Shown: one piece after another, positions 12,141 through 23,967 of the stretch
How positions within the stretch are numbered: the stretch's first letter is position 1
Layout: each line of letters begins with the position of its first letter
NCBI RefSeq assembly: GCF_002994745.2
Contig: NC_037089.1
Coordinates: forward strand, 77,772,347-77,836,346
Source: Rosa chinensis
Lineage: Eukaryota; Streptophyta; Magnoliopsida; Rosales; Rosaceae
Reading direction: 5' to 3'
Length of the DNA stretch: 64,000 bases
Position numbers and translations under genes: made by a program
The notes under the pieces: model-generated
Seen by the model: only the letters and a program-made list of their open reading frames with translations
What the model was told of the DNA's origin: nothing
The model's database searches: none

Positions 12141-12569
12141 TAAGGCTATGTTTGGGGGGGCTTTTTTGCTCCCCTGCTTATAAGCACAAGAGCATCTGGC
12201 GTTTGGTAACCCAGCTTATTTTCAGGCTTTAAAAAAAGCTGCCCCAGCTTATGGCTAAAAGCAGAAGCTGGCTCCCCCCAGCTTTTAAAAGCCAGAAGCT
12301 CGGAGTGTTACTGTAGCGGTAACACTGTTCATTAATGAATTTTTGAAAATCCCGTTTTGTATCCTCCGTTGGCTGAAACAATTACAGCCGATGCCACCCA
12401 CCCTCCATTAGTCTCTCGATCCCATCTCTCACTCAATCCCATCTCTCATCTCCCTCTGCTCTCTCCCATCTCCCCTCTCCCTCTGCTCGATCTCCCTTCT
12501 CCCTCTGCTCGAACGCATCCCATCCGATCTCTCTCAAATAACCCATCACAGAACGCATCCAATCCCTGC

Positions 12570-12912
12570 TCGATCTCCCATCTCCATCCGGTCGATCTCC
12601 CTTTGCTCGGTCTCCGGTCGATCTCCCTTTGCTCGGTCTCCGGTCGATCTCCCATCTCCATCCGGTCGATCTCCTATCTCCATCGGTCGATCTCCCATCT
12701 CCATCCGGTCGATCTCCTCTGCTCGGTCTCCGGTCGATCTCCCTCTGCTCGGTCTCCGCTCGATCTCCTCTGGTCGATCTCCTCTGCTCGGTCTCCACTC
12801 GATCTCCGCTCTCCTCTGGTCGATCTCCCTCTGCTCGGTCTCCGGTCGATCTCCCTCTGCTCGGTCTCCGGTCGGTCTCCCTGCTCGGTCTATCTCCTCT
12901 GCTCGGTCTCCC
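12570..12912. repeat. CT-rich minisatellite inside the Harbinger element
   Basis: Tandem, imperfect units of about 26-28 bases built from ctctgctcggtctccggt plus cgatctccc, alternating with a catctccatccggt variant. More than ten units are visible. The long open frames on both strands here come from the repeat, whose stop-free composition keeps them open; they are not genes. Confidence 0.85.
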
Positions 12913-13021
12913 TCTCACATAACCCATCCAATCACAGAACGCATCTCGGCCTCACTTGCATCTGAAATTGAAGGCTCAATCAACCAATTTTCGAATCAAG
13001 CAAGTCAGTCTCCCTCTGCTT

Positions 13022-13400
13022 CGTTCTAATTGTTGTTATAATTATTGTTATTTTCGTAGTTCTTGTTAAATTCGTAGATTGTTGTTATAATTGTTGTTAA
13101 ATTCGCAGTTGTTAAATTCACAGTTCTTGTTAAATTCGTAGTTCTGCTTCGTTCTAATTGTTGTTGTAATTGTTGTTATAATTGAAGTAATTTTCGTAGT
13201 TGTTAAATTCGCAGTTCTGCAAAGATTTAGATTGTTGTTATAATTGTTGTTATTTTCGTAGTTGTTAAATTCGCAGTTCTGCAAAGATTCTAATTGTTGT
13301 TCTAATTGTTGTTATTGTCGTAGTTCTTGTTATAATTGTTGGTTATATCTTTTACAAACCAGAATAGCAGGTAATTGTTGTTATAATTGGCGTTTTTATC
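13022..13400. repeat. AT-rich direct repeats (attgttgtt / aaattcgcag units)
   Basis: Repeated short modules, attgttgttataattg and gttaaattcgcagttctg, recur in irregular order just before the Myb/SANT-like frame. They look like slippage-generated filler in the transposon leader. Confidence 0.7.
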
Positions 13401-13408
13401 TGTGCTAG

Positions 13409-13711
13409 ATGGCTGTTTGGAATGATGGTTTAGTAGATGTCTTTTGTGACTTATGTATCAAGGAGGTGGATAACAATAATCGTCCACATACTCATTTTAA
13501 TCCGGAGGGATGGGTGAATATAATCAATAATTTTTCTGATGAAACGGGCAAAGAATATACTAGAAAACAAATGAAAAATAAATGGGATTCCCTCAAAGAT
13601 CATTGGAAATTATGGAAAAATTTGAAGGGAAAAGAGACCGGTCTTGGGTGGGATCACAAGCGTCAAACTATAGATGCATCCGATGAGTGGTGGCGCACAC
13701 TCTTCTCTTAG
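13409..13711 (+). pseudogene. Harbinger ORF1 N-terminal Myb/SANT-like domain, truncated
   Basis: The 100-residue frame starts MAVWNDGLVDVFCDLCIKEV and contains a Myb/SANT-like DNA-binding domain of the kind found in plant Harbinger ORF1 proteins: FNPEGWVNIINNF, then YTRKQMKNKWDSLKDHWKLWK, then GLGWD. In autonomous elements ORF1 helps the transposase bind DNA and enter the nucleus. Here the frame runs into transposase sequence at about 13693 and stops after 18 bases, so the ORF1 C-terminus is lost. Confidence 0.85.
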
Positions 13712-14030
13712 AAGCGTTATAGAACGCACATTTGGAGTTTGGAAAAAAAAGTGGAAGATTTTAAGGGACATGCAAGGTTATTCATTTGAAAAGCAAGTGA
13801 AGATTGTCATTGCTACCATGACACTTCATAATTATATACGGATACATGCACATGGTGATAGACATTTTGTCCGCAGTGAAGAAAGAGAAGGTTATGGGTC
13901 AAGTGGTGAGATAGAAATGGATGATGATGTACAAGAAGAATATCAGGGTCACGGTGCACAAGAAATGGAAGCAATAAGAAATAGCATTACTCAAAGTTTG
14001 ATGAATGCGCGTAATAACGTGAACATTTGA
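13694..14030 (+). pseudogene. Harbinger DDE transposase, C-terminal remnant
   Basis: The translation contains HSSLRSVIERTFGVWKKKWK, then a stretch ending MTLHNYIR, which is the highly conserved C-terminal end of the DDE_Tnp_4/Harbinger transposase, followed by an acidic tail. The upstream two thirds, including the catalytic acidic residues, is missing. The frame differs from that of the ORF1 remnant it abuts, so no fusion protein is made from a single frame. The stop is at 14028-14030. Confidence 0.85.
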
Positions 14031-14554
14031 TGTGAACTAGAAACTTTGATTTATAATAATATAGTCACCATGATTTAAAATCATATTGTCCAATATTAAT
14101 CAAATAGTCACCATGCTTTATAAAAATTCAAAGTTAACAAAAATTAATACGGACATAATAAAGATTAAAAAGAATAACAAGATCATTTGAACAATATTGT
14201 TTTATATACAATTAATTAAGCAAAATAATCTCTCATGTCCAATTCGGTCATTCCACAAATAAAAAGCACAAGCCAGTTTGATTTACCAAACACTTTGCCA
14301 CTGCTTCTGCCACTGACAGCCCATAGAAAAAGCCAGTTTACCAAACACTCAGCAGCTTTGCTTTTCAGCCACTTATTCTCAGAAATAAGCAGAAGCCAGC
14401 TTTTTCTCAAGGAACAGCCATACCAAACATAGCCTAAGAAACATATCCTTGACAATTCATGTAGTTGTTCGTTTTTCAATTACATTATTATTTTCTTCTA
14501 GAGTTTATAAAACAGTGCGAGAGATTTTATGTTGGATAGTTGGATTCGTTGATT

Positions 14555-14591
<37 letters not shown>

Positions 14592-14731
14592 GATGGGAGT
14601 TACCCAGAAGTTTAGGTAATCACAAGAAAGGCCCAGATGAAGTATATAATAGAGTTTTGGGACCATTCGTGCATGCAAAGAAAAGCCGACGGCGCCGAGT
14701 ATCTCAGAACCTCTACACATCCCCAGAACCA

Positions 14732-17283
14732 ATGGCGACCGCCTTGAGCTGCGGCCAGACCATCTTCCTCGCTCCTCCTTCTCGCATCACCTCTCGGTAC
14801 GCCTTAAACCCACCTTCGTTTTCACACGAATTCTTTCTTCTTCTTTTTCGAAAAGGAAAAAAAAAAAGGGAAAAGAAGGAAAAGATTTAGGCTTTTGGTA
14901 ATGAATCACATAGAGAATATTGGGTTAAGCTCAAAATCGGCTACTTGATTCAGGGGAAGGAACCCATGTTTGTTAATCTTTGTTAGAGCCGAATTTTGGT
15001 TCTCTGCTCGGGCTAACTCTGTTTTTGGTTTTGGATTTTGTGATTGTTTTGTGATCTCTGGAGTTGGAAGCTGATATTTTCTTGGAATTGTTAATAGGGT
15101 TTGTATTGATGTTATTTACAAATGTTTACATCTGGATCAATTGTTTACTGTTAATATGTGTTAAGAACTTAGGAAAGGAAAGGAAAGTAGGTCTGGTTTA
15201 ACAGTATATGATTAGATGTTTGGCTGAATTAGATACATATAAAATTGTGTGGACTTTACCGGAAATTTTGTTTCTTGTCTATGATGGAGGCTGCTTACCC
15301 TGGAATTCTCCGAAATATAGTTTGTTTTTGGTCTCATTTCTTTGGTTTATGATTCATTTTTGGTCTTTGTTTTGTCTTTGGTCTTTGTTTTCGTCTTTGT
15401 TTGCATTATCCTGATCCCATATAAGTTTAAACATAATGATTGGTTATACATGCTTCTCGGTTACATTATTGCAGTATTAGGAAGTTAGGCAGTTAGGCAC
15501 TTAGGTGAAGACTGTAATCTGATACAGGGTTTGACAGTCATGAATGGGAAGGGCCTTCTACAATTTGTCACAAAGTTGGTTCTTTTCAATGTGGATGATC
15601 CGGATGAATTTGCAATAACTAAATCTACTATATTGGACTTTTAGCACCTACTTTGTGGTAACGATAATCATTCACCTCTATAACCTTCTGGAATGAAGTA
15701 TTCTTACTCAGAAATCTATGTATCTATCAAAAGATGATACACAAAGTGGTTAGTAAGATAGAAGCAGGGAGCTTTTTGACGAGAGTGTTGCCAGTTTGAC
15801 TTCTTAACCAATGGAACCAGTTTCCTTGAGTCTGCAATTACCACCTGGATAATGGAGATAGATACGTAGGAGCATTACTGAATTGTAATGCTAGAGACAT
15901 TCTGTGAAGCCCTGTTTTGAGCTTCGAAAGATGGATATCAACTGTTTACCTTGCCCCTCAGTATTTTAAACCTTTTTCTTCAGTACTTTAGCATAGACAG
16001 CATCAGTTTCGTTTTGATTATTTTCATGTGTTTCATTTAGAAAATAGTTAATTAAATTGGAAGTTTATAGAGTAGGGAAATTTAATGAGCAATATTCTAT
16101 CACTGAATCACAAGGCGGTTATTGATATGATCGTATATGTATCTTATGCTCCTACAGGCCTAGTTCATGATAAACTTCTTATGTGCTGTTGGTTTTTTAC
16201 TAGGTACAGGGATGTGAAGCTTAGACGACTCACCAAGCCAAACAGGGTTGCATGCAACTTCACTCCAAAGTCAATGCCTATATTTTCAACCAGCAGACCA
16301 CCTAATCAACTTCTGCCTGTACTGCCCAGAGGTATATCAAATTTCTTAACAAGCATCATCCCTTGTTTCTGACAAGAAAAACTAATTAAAAAAAAAAAAA
16401 CAATATTGCATCAAGCCAATGGTCTCATTGTAGATCCTGAAATTACTTTTAAATTAATGGTGATGAAATGAAGACATCCTTTCGAGCATTTATCAAAGAA
16501 ACTACTTTGAAAACAATTTAATGTTTGTATGATGATAGTCTTTTGATATGACATGTATAAAGTTTCCGCATATCTACCCAGATATGGATGAAATGCTCCA
16601 TTTTTTCTTTGTCAGTTTCAGGATTGCCAAGCTTGGACCTTTCTGCTGCATCATCCACAGTGCTAAGGGGGAATGAAGCTGGCCGGTCACAGAAAATATC
16701 CATCCTACTCAGACAACGCAAATCTTCAACATTGGTACAAGCAAAGAAGGATAATAGTTCAATCACTATACCTTTCCCGAAAATGACTGAGAAGCCAGAG
16801 TGGTGGTGGAGAACTTTAGCATGTCTCCCTTATTTAGCATCTTTGCAGATGTCCGAGGTTGGCTTTTATATTCAACCCTTTGCAGAACACTATCAACTTT
16901 TTGGAGATTTGATTTATTTTGTCCCCGGAGCAATAAAGAGGTTACCACAGTGGTTCACAATGACATATGTCATGGTGGCATATTTTGGAGTGGTGAAGAA
17001 GAAACAGTGGCCTCACTTCTTTAGGTACCATGTTATTATGGCCATGTTATTAGAAACGATGCTGCAAGTGGTAGCACAGTCGAGCAATTTCTTTCCGCTT
17101 ATACACTTCAATGGTACATTTGGCATAGAGTATTGGGCGGCTGTGGCATTCCTGTACATTTTGATCTTGTTGGAGTGCATAAGGTGTGCTCTTGCTGGCA
17201 AGTATGTTAAGCTCCCGTTTTTCAGTACTCCTGCTCTAGCTCATACTCTTTTCACCGTAGAAGGCAGGTACAGACCTTTTTAA
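14732..17283 (+). CDS. TIC20: TIC20-type chloroplast inner-envelope protein import component
   Basis: Three exons, 14732-14796, 16204-16331 and 16616-17283, join in frame to 265 residues, near the usual length of TIC20-I/IV precursors. The N-terminus ([16 protein letters not shown], rich in Ser/Arg and poor in acids up to about residue 95) is a plastid transit peptide. The core begins [15 protein letters not shown] and has four membrane segments, with [17 protein letters not shown] and [18 protein letters not shown] between and within them and ending [14 protein letters not shown]20 is a central subunit of the inner-envelope translocon that moves precursor proteins into the stroma. The [12 protein letters not shown] and WPHFFR motifs fit the TIC20-I/IV branch; I cannot choose between I and IV. 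The first intron is long (1.4 kb). No lesions. Confidence 0.9.
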
Positions 17284-19267
17284 AGAGCATCATTTTGTTT
17301 AGGTCATATAATGAGTTCTACGCTCTTTAGAGTATTACGTTCTATGTTCTTTAGAGTTGGTCTTTGTTGTAAATTAATATTCAAAAAATCATTGGATTGT
17401 CGAATTTGGATCAAACTGAGGGAATATTTGATCATGAAAGGTATGGCATTGACTTTAAAGTTTTGCAATAAGAACTATTTTGGATGGAGGGTTCAGGTAT
17501 CGAATGTTATGTGTACAATTCACTTTACCCTGACACTAGTCCTTTCTATATCCATTTTGTTACACGATTTTTCTGAGGTAGAAGAACCTTAAGTTGTATC
17601 TCTTGGCAAGAATTGTGTTCTTTCTATAGAAGAAGGCGAAGGAGTTCCAAAGCCTTTGTCGTGTCACCAGTGCCTCTTCAAAGCTGATGTGTAGGTATGC
17701 TTTGAAGGTTTGATCAGCGGTCGATGTTTGCACCATATCTGTTAATACTCGCTGTGAACAGAAATCTATAAACCAGCAAACTATATAGCGACATGCAACC
17801 GATTGGTTAAGTTTCTCAACTGTGCGGTTACCTTGGTATTTTAAACAAGGAAAAGGTTTCTCGAATGGGAAACCACCAAGTATCTAGGAACAAATGCTTA
17901 GTTTAAGCGTGTGTCAATTCCCTGCAGAAACAACGTCGTTGGTGATGAAGAGTTTCGAGACCAAACAAGCGCAATTGCGCACCAACTCCAATCGATGACA
18001 TGAAGATTTTCATGATCGACGAAATCAAACGTTGTCGCACATTCCTATTTACGATCTAGTGGTGCTACCTAATGCTATATCCAAAAGTATTAGTTGAGGC
18101 TAGATTCCTAAAATTGCTCAATGACCCTAGATCTCCATCCAACTAATGTGGGAGGATTCAAGGTTTAAGACTGTCATTCTCATTCTTAGGGCTCGTTTGA
18201 GTTGCGAAAAAGAAAGTAATTTATTTGTCTTTTTATGGAATGAAGTTCTATGAATTTTTCTTTCCGCTGTTAGTAACATTAGGAAAGTTGTAAGAACAGG
18301 AGAAAATGAATTTCTTGGGGTATGAATAAAATCATTTTCTCTCATATTTTCCCTTCATTAAGGAAAGTATTTTTTTTTGTTTTGCATCTCAAACACAAGA
18401 AATGATTGAGTTTCATATCTACTACTCTAATTCCATAAACCACATTAGGCTTACAGCTTCTAGGGGGATTCAAGGTCTATTAAATGGCCCTTTCAGTATC
18501 AAACATATGCACATTACGAATTAACACATGAAAGAGTAGTCCGTAGACATTACATGGTAAGATATCTGGGAACAAACGATTCATTTTTATTGTAACAATT
18601 CAATGCCTCGCTTCACAGCCAGATAAAGCTATAAATGGACTTTAAGAGATTATACCATTGATAGTAATTAAAATCAAATTTTCACATATTACGGGACACG
18701 TGACTTACAAATTTCTACTTTTCATCAAACTTGACGGTTACAAAACTTGCGATTATCGGATGAGCATAAAAGCATTTCAGTGTAGAACCATATGCACAAA
18801 AAAGATCAATACCAATGGAAGCTGTGTGAGATCAAATGAATATGACAACTAAACTGATCAGATGGGATCATCAACTTGATCTCACAGTCATTCTCAGTGA
18901 ACCAAAAACACCCAAAAAAATAAAACAAAAGTACACGTGCAATTAGACCATTTGATTATGGTGACAACCCAGAAGAAGCAGAAGCACTCTTACTCCACAC
19001 AATTACACAAAACTCCCAACTGTCATTGTCCGCAAGCGAAGACTGAAGAAGAAGGAGAAGAACTTAGCTTAGCTTCTCCTCTCTTACTGCATTCCTTTAC
19101 GATTCGCTAAATCTCCGCCAATCCGAGATAACCCTAATCCCCAATCCCAATTCTCGTCTCAAAGTCTCAATCTTTGGGCCGTCTGTAGTAAGATCCAATC
19201 ACCAAGCTTGATCCCATCTGGCGATCTCCAATCACCGACGGCCGGATATTTCAGATTCGGGTAGAGA
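17284..19267. other. Intergenic
   Basis: This holds the TIC20 3' UTR and, from about 19000, the 5' UTR of GAUT10 (aagaagaaggagaag, then ctaaatctccgcc). Nothing else convincing is seen; the short frames are spread evenly and have no recognisable features. Confidence 0.45.
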
Positions 19268-21471
19268 ATGAGGCGGAGAGCGGCGGACTTCCGGCGGCCA
19301 TTGAGGCCCAGAAGGTTTCCCAATGCGTTTTGGTGGGTTCTGTGTGGGGTTGCAGTGTTGCTGTTTATCTATACTTTGAGCAGAGGCACTCAGATTGAAT
19401 CCAGACCTGTAATAGCCACAGTATGTTTACTTCTCTACCCTATTTTGCTTTGCTTTGGTTAGTTTTGTGGTTTAAGTAATGAACTTGGTTGGAAATAGTG
19501 GACAGTGATAGGCATGAGTTTTTAATTTGGGTGCTGAAACAATACAAAGATGTAAGCTTTAGAATCCAATTGTGTATTGTTTGGTGTTCTTAGCTGCTTG
19601 AGCTAATTGGGTTTGTATATTTTGATTATTATTTTTACTTCTGCAGCACATTATTGAGTTCTTTAAGCTTGAGATTTTGCTTGATCTAGATGTGGTCCAC
19701 ATGATCTTTATCACTTCCAGATGCTTCCTGAAAGGGTTGGCCACAGATATCTTGTTTTTATGTTTTAGGAATTGATTACTGCTCTTGTATAGTGCTTATG
19801 TGGTGTGGAATTAGGGAAGGTAATAAACAAAGATATAGTATATTAGTATTATGTAGATTGGTGGGAAATGTTCGTCACGGTGATATTGATATCATAAGAC
19901 AGTGGAAGATGAATTGAATCTCCTTTCAGTTGGATATGAAATTCTAGTTTAATCTCATGTGCTTTCTGTATACATGTTCCCTGTTCTTTTGTATATTAAG
20001 ATACATGTGCTTTGTCTTCCTTCTGCAGAGATATAGGCATGATAGAGTTATGGAAGGCCTGAACATTACTGAAGAAATGTTGAGCCCCAACTCAGTCACC
20101 AGGCAGATCAGTGACCAAATAGCTCTGGCAAAAGCTTTCGTTGTGATTGCCAAAGAGAGCAACAACCTTCAGTTTGCGTGGGAATTAAGTGCCCAGATCC
20201 GCAACTCACAGATTCTGCTGTCAAATGCTGCGACAAGGAGACCTTTGACAGCCAGAGAATCAGAAACTGCAATCCGTGATATGGCACTTGTACTGTACCA
20301 AGCACAGCTGCTCCATTACGATAGTGCAACCATGATTATGAGACTTAAAGCCAAAATACAATCTCTGGAAGAACAGATGAGTTCTGTGAGTGAGAAAAGT
20401 TCCAAGTATGGACAGATAGCTGCCGAGGAAGTCCCGAAAAGTCTTTACTGCCTTGGTATTCAGCTGACTAGTGAATGGTTCAGACACCCAAATCTACAGA
20501 GGAAACTCAAGGACAGAAAAATAGACATGAAAGTAAAGGATAACAATCTCTATCATTTCTGTGTATTCTCTGACAACATCCTGGCAACTTCAGTTGTGGT
20601 CAATTCAACAGCGTTAAGTTCCAACAATCCAGATAAGGTCGTCTTCCATCTTGTAACCGATGAAATCAACTATGCTGCAATGAAGGCCTGGTTTTCTATG
20701 AACAGCTTCAGAGGAGTGACTGTCGAGGTTCAAAAGTTTGAGGACTTCAAATGGCTGAATGCTTCTTATGTTCCTGTGCTTAAGCAGCTCCAAGACTCTG
20801 AAACTCAAAGTTACTATTTTTCTGGAAACAGTGATGATGGCCGGACACCAATCAAGTTTCGGAACCCAAAGTATCTTTCTATGCTTAACCATCTACGGTT
20901 TTATATTCCAGAAGTCTTTCCTGCCCTGAAGAAGGTGGTATTCCTTGATGATGATGTTGTTGTCCAGAAGGATCTGTCTGGTCTGTTCTCGATTGATTTG
21001 AATGGTAATGTAAATGGAGCAGTCGAGACATGCATGGAGACGTTTCACAGATACCATAAATATCTGAACTACTCTCACCCTCTCATACGATCACATTTTG
21101 ATCCCGATGCCTGTGGATGGGCATTTGGAATGAATGTGTTTGATTTGGTTCAGTGGAGGAATAGGAATGTTACTGGCATCTACCATTACTGGCAGGAAAG
21201 AAATGTTGATCGGACGTTGTGGAAACTTGGCACATTGCCACCTGGATTGTTGACGTTCTATGGACTGACTGAGCCTTTGGAGCCCTCATGGCATGTTTTG
21301 GGTTTAGGCTACACAACTGTTGATCCTCATTTGATAGAGAAGGGTGCTGTGCTGCACTACAATGGAAACTCAAAACCGTGGTTGAAGATTGGGATGGAAA
21401 AGTACAAGCCCCTTTGGGAGAAATTTATTGATTATACTCATCCTTTGTTGCAACGATGCAATTTCCATTGA
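19268..21471 (+). CDS. GAUT10: Galacturonosyltransferase 10 (GT8 family, pectin synthesis)
   Basis: Two exons, 19268-19420 and 20029-21471, give 531 residues. The start MRRRAADFRR is followed by one membrane anchor (WWVLCGVAVLLFIYTL, about 22-37), the type II topology of Golgi glycosyltransferases. A stem region follows (NITEEMLSP, then QIALAKAFVVIAKESNNLQFAWELSAQIRNSQ split over the next 60 residues). Then comes the GT8 domain with the metal-binding DDDVVVQ motif near residue 358 and the C-terminal HYNGNSKPW (about 493-501). GAUTs transfer galacturonic acid from UDP-GalA in making homogalacturonan in the Golgi. The N-terminus and stem match the GAUT10 subgroup much better than GAUT8/9/11, as far as I remember those families. 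The frame is complete. Confidence 0.93.
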
Positions 21472-22151
21472 TTTCAGACATGGAAGTTTGTAACACTCTT
21501 TTGGTTTTCGGTCATGACGTTGCTACTATAGAACCGGGCCACACAAGGAGAACCAACTTTTTTGTGGTCAAGAATGCTGATAGCTTTTGCAAGATCAAGC
21601 ATGGGTAGTGGACTGGCCAAATAGAAACATTGGTAGTGGTTGTAAGATGGGTATTTATTTCTATTTCTAGTTGTGTTGTAGTATAGTTGCTTTACTTAAT
21701 ATAAATCATTCAAAATTGTTAATGCTAACTGCTATATTCTTCAAGTTCAAGGCCAACTTTTGCACTAGGTTGAACTGTATTACCTGTGTACCCCATAAGG
21801 ATACTCTGCTTTTACTGGTATTGGTCGGCCAAGTTCTAGAGGAAGTTTCATAGTCTATTGAATGATTTTCAACCAGTCGTGGATTTGCCGGGGTTTTTAT
21901 TTTCTTCTTTTCCACGTTCTCAACTACCTGGCAAAACTATAACTGGAGTGAAAGAAAATGTAGAGGATATTTTCACTTTTCAACCGGTTTATGTTTCAAT
22001 GCATACGATTGATACATGATGAGAAGAAATTACAGTAAACAGACGTATAAAGTGACATTTCAGGTGACGTCAGTTCTGGATTAACTTGATCAAATGCAAA
22101 TTAAACTTCCGAAGGTTTTAATCAAATAGAGAAGACTGATCTAGCAACAAA
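21472..22151. other. GAUT10 3' UTR and intergenic DNA
   Basis: AT-rich 3' UTR followed by sequence leading to the tRNA gene. A caacaaa stretch just before the tRNA (22144-22150) fits the CAA start-site motif common upstream of plant tRNA genes. Confidence 0.5.
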
Positions 22152-22223
22152 GTCGTTGTAGTATAGTGGTAAGTATTCCCGCCTGTCACGCGGGTGACCC
22201 GGGTTCGATCCCCGGCAACGGCG
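22152..22223 (+). tRNA. tRNA-Asp (anticodon GUC)
   Basis: 72 bases fold as a complete cloverleaf. The acceptor arm GTCGTTG pairs with CAACGGC (one T-G pair), the anticodon loop contains CTGTCAC with anticodon GTC, and the T arm is CCGGGTTCGATCCCCGG. The discriminator is G at 22223. No intron. The A box (TAGTATAGTGG) and B box (GGTTCGATCC) are intact and a T run follows at once (22224-22229), a polymerase III terminator. CCA is not encoded, as expected for a nuclear gene. Confidence 0.97.
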
Positions 22224-22300
22224 TTTTTTAGTTTTGAATATAACTGGCATTTATGTTTGTGTTTTTATTGACAGACTACGAAGCTGAAACAAAATTCCAC

Positions 22301-22373
22301 GGTTGTGCGATGGTTGGTAAACTCGCTTAGTCGCTTGTCACACTGCTGCGGGTTCGAATCCGGAAGACAGCAA
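22301..22373 (+). pseudogene. tRNA-like sequence, decayed (possibly tRNA-Asp-derived)
   Basis: About 78 bases downstream of tRNA-Asp lies a perfect B box (GGTTCGAATCC, 22351-22361), an A-box-like tggttggtaaa (22311-22321), a TTGTCAC stretch recalling the Asp anticodon loop, and a T run at once downstream. The T-stem (GCGGG with CCGGA) has two mismatches and the acceptor ends do not pair well, so it is unlikely to be a working tRNA. It may be an old tandem copy of tRNA-Asp or a tRNA-derived SINE head. Confidence 0.5.
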
Positions 22374-22379
22374 TTTTTT

Positions 22380-23967
22380 GTGTTTTTTAGTTTGCTTTTG
22401 AGCAGTGTGTCTTTTTATTTGTTTGGACAAATACTTGAGCAATGTTGTTAATTGTGAGTCTAGATGGTTATGATAACAAACAAAATTATGATTATATAAT
22501 AGTAGAATTTGGGTGCTTCAAGTCTTGATGCTTCTATTTCAACTTTCACCCTTTTGCTTGGACTTAGCACTTTCTACTTTAAAAAGAATGTAAACATGCC
22601 TTTTCATTAACCTTAATAATAGAAAAGAAGAGTGGTAGGATCAAACATAAAGTTAACTATTTACCACTGTGAAACATAGTTTTGATCATTATCCCTCATT
22701 GGTTATAGGTATTTCTTATAAATGTTATAGTTTTATCACGATATAAAAGATAGGTTACTTTATCAAATATATTTTAAGCTAATGTGTGAGATTTTGATTA
22801 TTGCGTAATTGATTTGATTTTAATAAAATTTAAAAGAAAAAAAAGGTGTATAATACAAACTAAGACATTGTGCTAAGGAACTTGATGTGAATAGTTCATT
22901 CGAAAAACATTATGTAATATCCACAAACGATATCTAATTTATGTGGAAAGTTATCAAGTTCAAGTAAAATATTATGCTCCCTGCTTCTAAAAAAAAAAAG
23001 GAGTAAAGTTATATTATTTGATTTCGAAGTTGACTATTTCCTTCTTCATTTGGGTATAGCAATGGGATTGAGTTTCATGATAATAACAGTATCATTTGAA
23101 TAGCAATGAGCAAATTTGACATATGGCAACATGTGCCAATGAAACCCCATCGTTAACTCTTAACTGCCGGCACAACGGAATTTACACATTACTCCTCCAA
23201 CACTAAGTACTAAGTTAACTAATGATTATTGCATCTCTCTCTCTCTCTCATAATTCCTAACGTCTCTTGCATCACTCCTCACTCCTATCACTATACCCTT
23301 CATTCCTTCTCCATCATTACAAACAAACATTTTTACTTTCTTCAATCTAAATCAGTTGCACCACACGTTTATGGGATCTCCCAATATACATATGTTTAGT
23401 TTAATACAGTAGGCATAGAATTATGACAATTAGTACGTACTCTAAGCTCACTGGATGTACTTACTATATGACAATACAAATGTATTATTTTTTATCTAAA
23501 AAGTATAAATTGCAGAGATTTTCATAAAAAAAAAAAACTCTCGAAACTACACAAGTTCATATATATGATATGGAAATACTGTACACGAATCATCATTACT
23601 TATTTGCTAGCCACTAAACTGCACAACAAAAAGTTTATTTGCTAGATTTCATTTTAATATATTTGGTTGAAAAATAGATGTGGTACAGAAATCATTATTT
23701 ATCTGCTAGCTCTCTATTGTGGTCATTAACTAAAAACTATGAACCCTAATATCTCCACAAGGACATTTCAGTCACTTCACGTCCAAAAATCTCCAAAACC
23801 CCTCACATGCCGGCGAAGAATCTATGAATCCAATTTGCCGCCATTTTACCCAAGGTAGTTTGTTTTTGGTCTTATCTGCTTCCCCAAGAAACACTCAAAA
23901 ATCAAATCCTCAAACCCTCTTTTGAATTTCAATAAAACCAATCACCCTTGCTCTCTCTTCATTCACC
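22380..23967. other. Intergenic, AT-rich
   Basis: No gene found. It contains a short CT microsatellite at 23234-23249. The right end is the promoter and 5' UTR of the QWRF gene. Confidence 0.45.

Larger units (their letters stand above)
12144..14434 (+). mobile_element. PIF/Harbinger DNA transposon, internally deleted, non-autonomous
   Basis: Terminal inverted repeats begin GGCTATGTTTGG at 12144 and end with its reverse complement at 14434; the similarity continues more loosely inward (paired gctt/aagc-rich segments). Each end is flanked by TAA (12141-12143 and 14435-14437), the TWA target duplication of this superfamily. Inside are a Myb/SANT-like ORF1 start (13409) and the C-terminal end of a Harbinger DDE transposase (from about 13694), joined by a deletion that removed the catalytic core. 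The element is about 2.29 kb. It could be mobilised only by an enzyme supplied elsewhere. Confidence 0.92.

Noticed and set aside
12357..12965. Long open frames on both strands (202 and 164 codons)
   Set aside because: They consist of the CT-rich tandem repeat in a transposon; the composition explains the lack of stops and there are no domain features.
20614..20892. Antisense frames over GAUT10
   Set aside because: Shadows of the strong sense-strand coding sequence.
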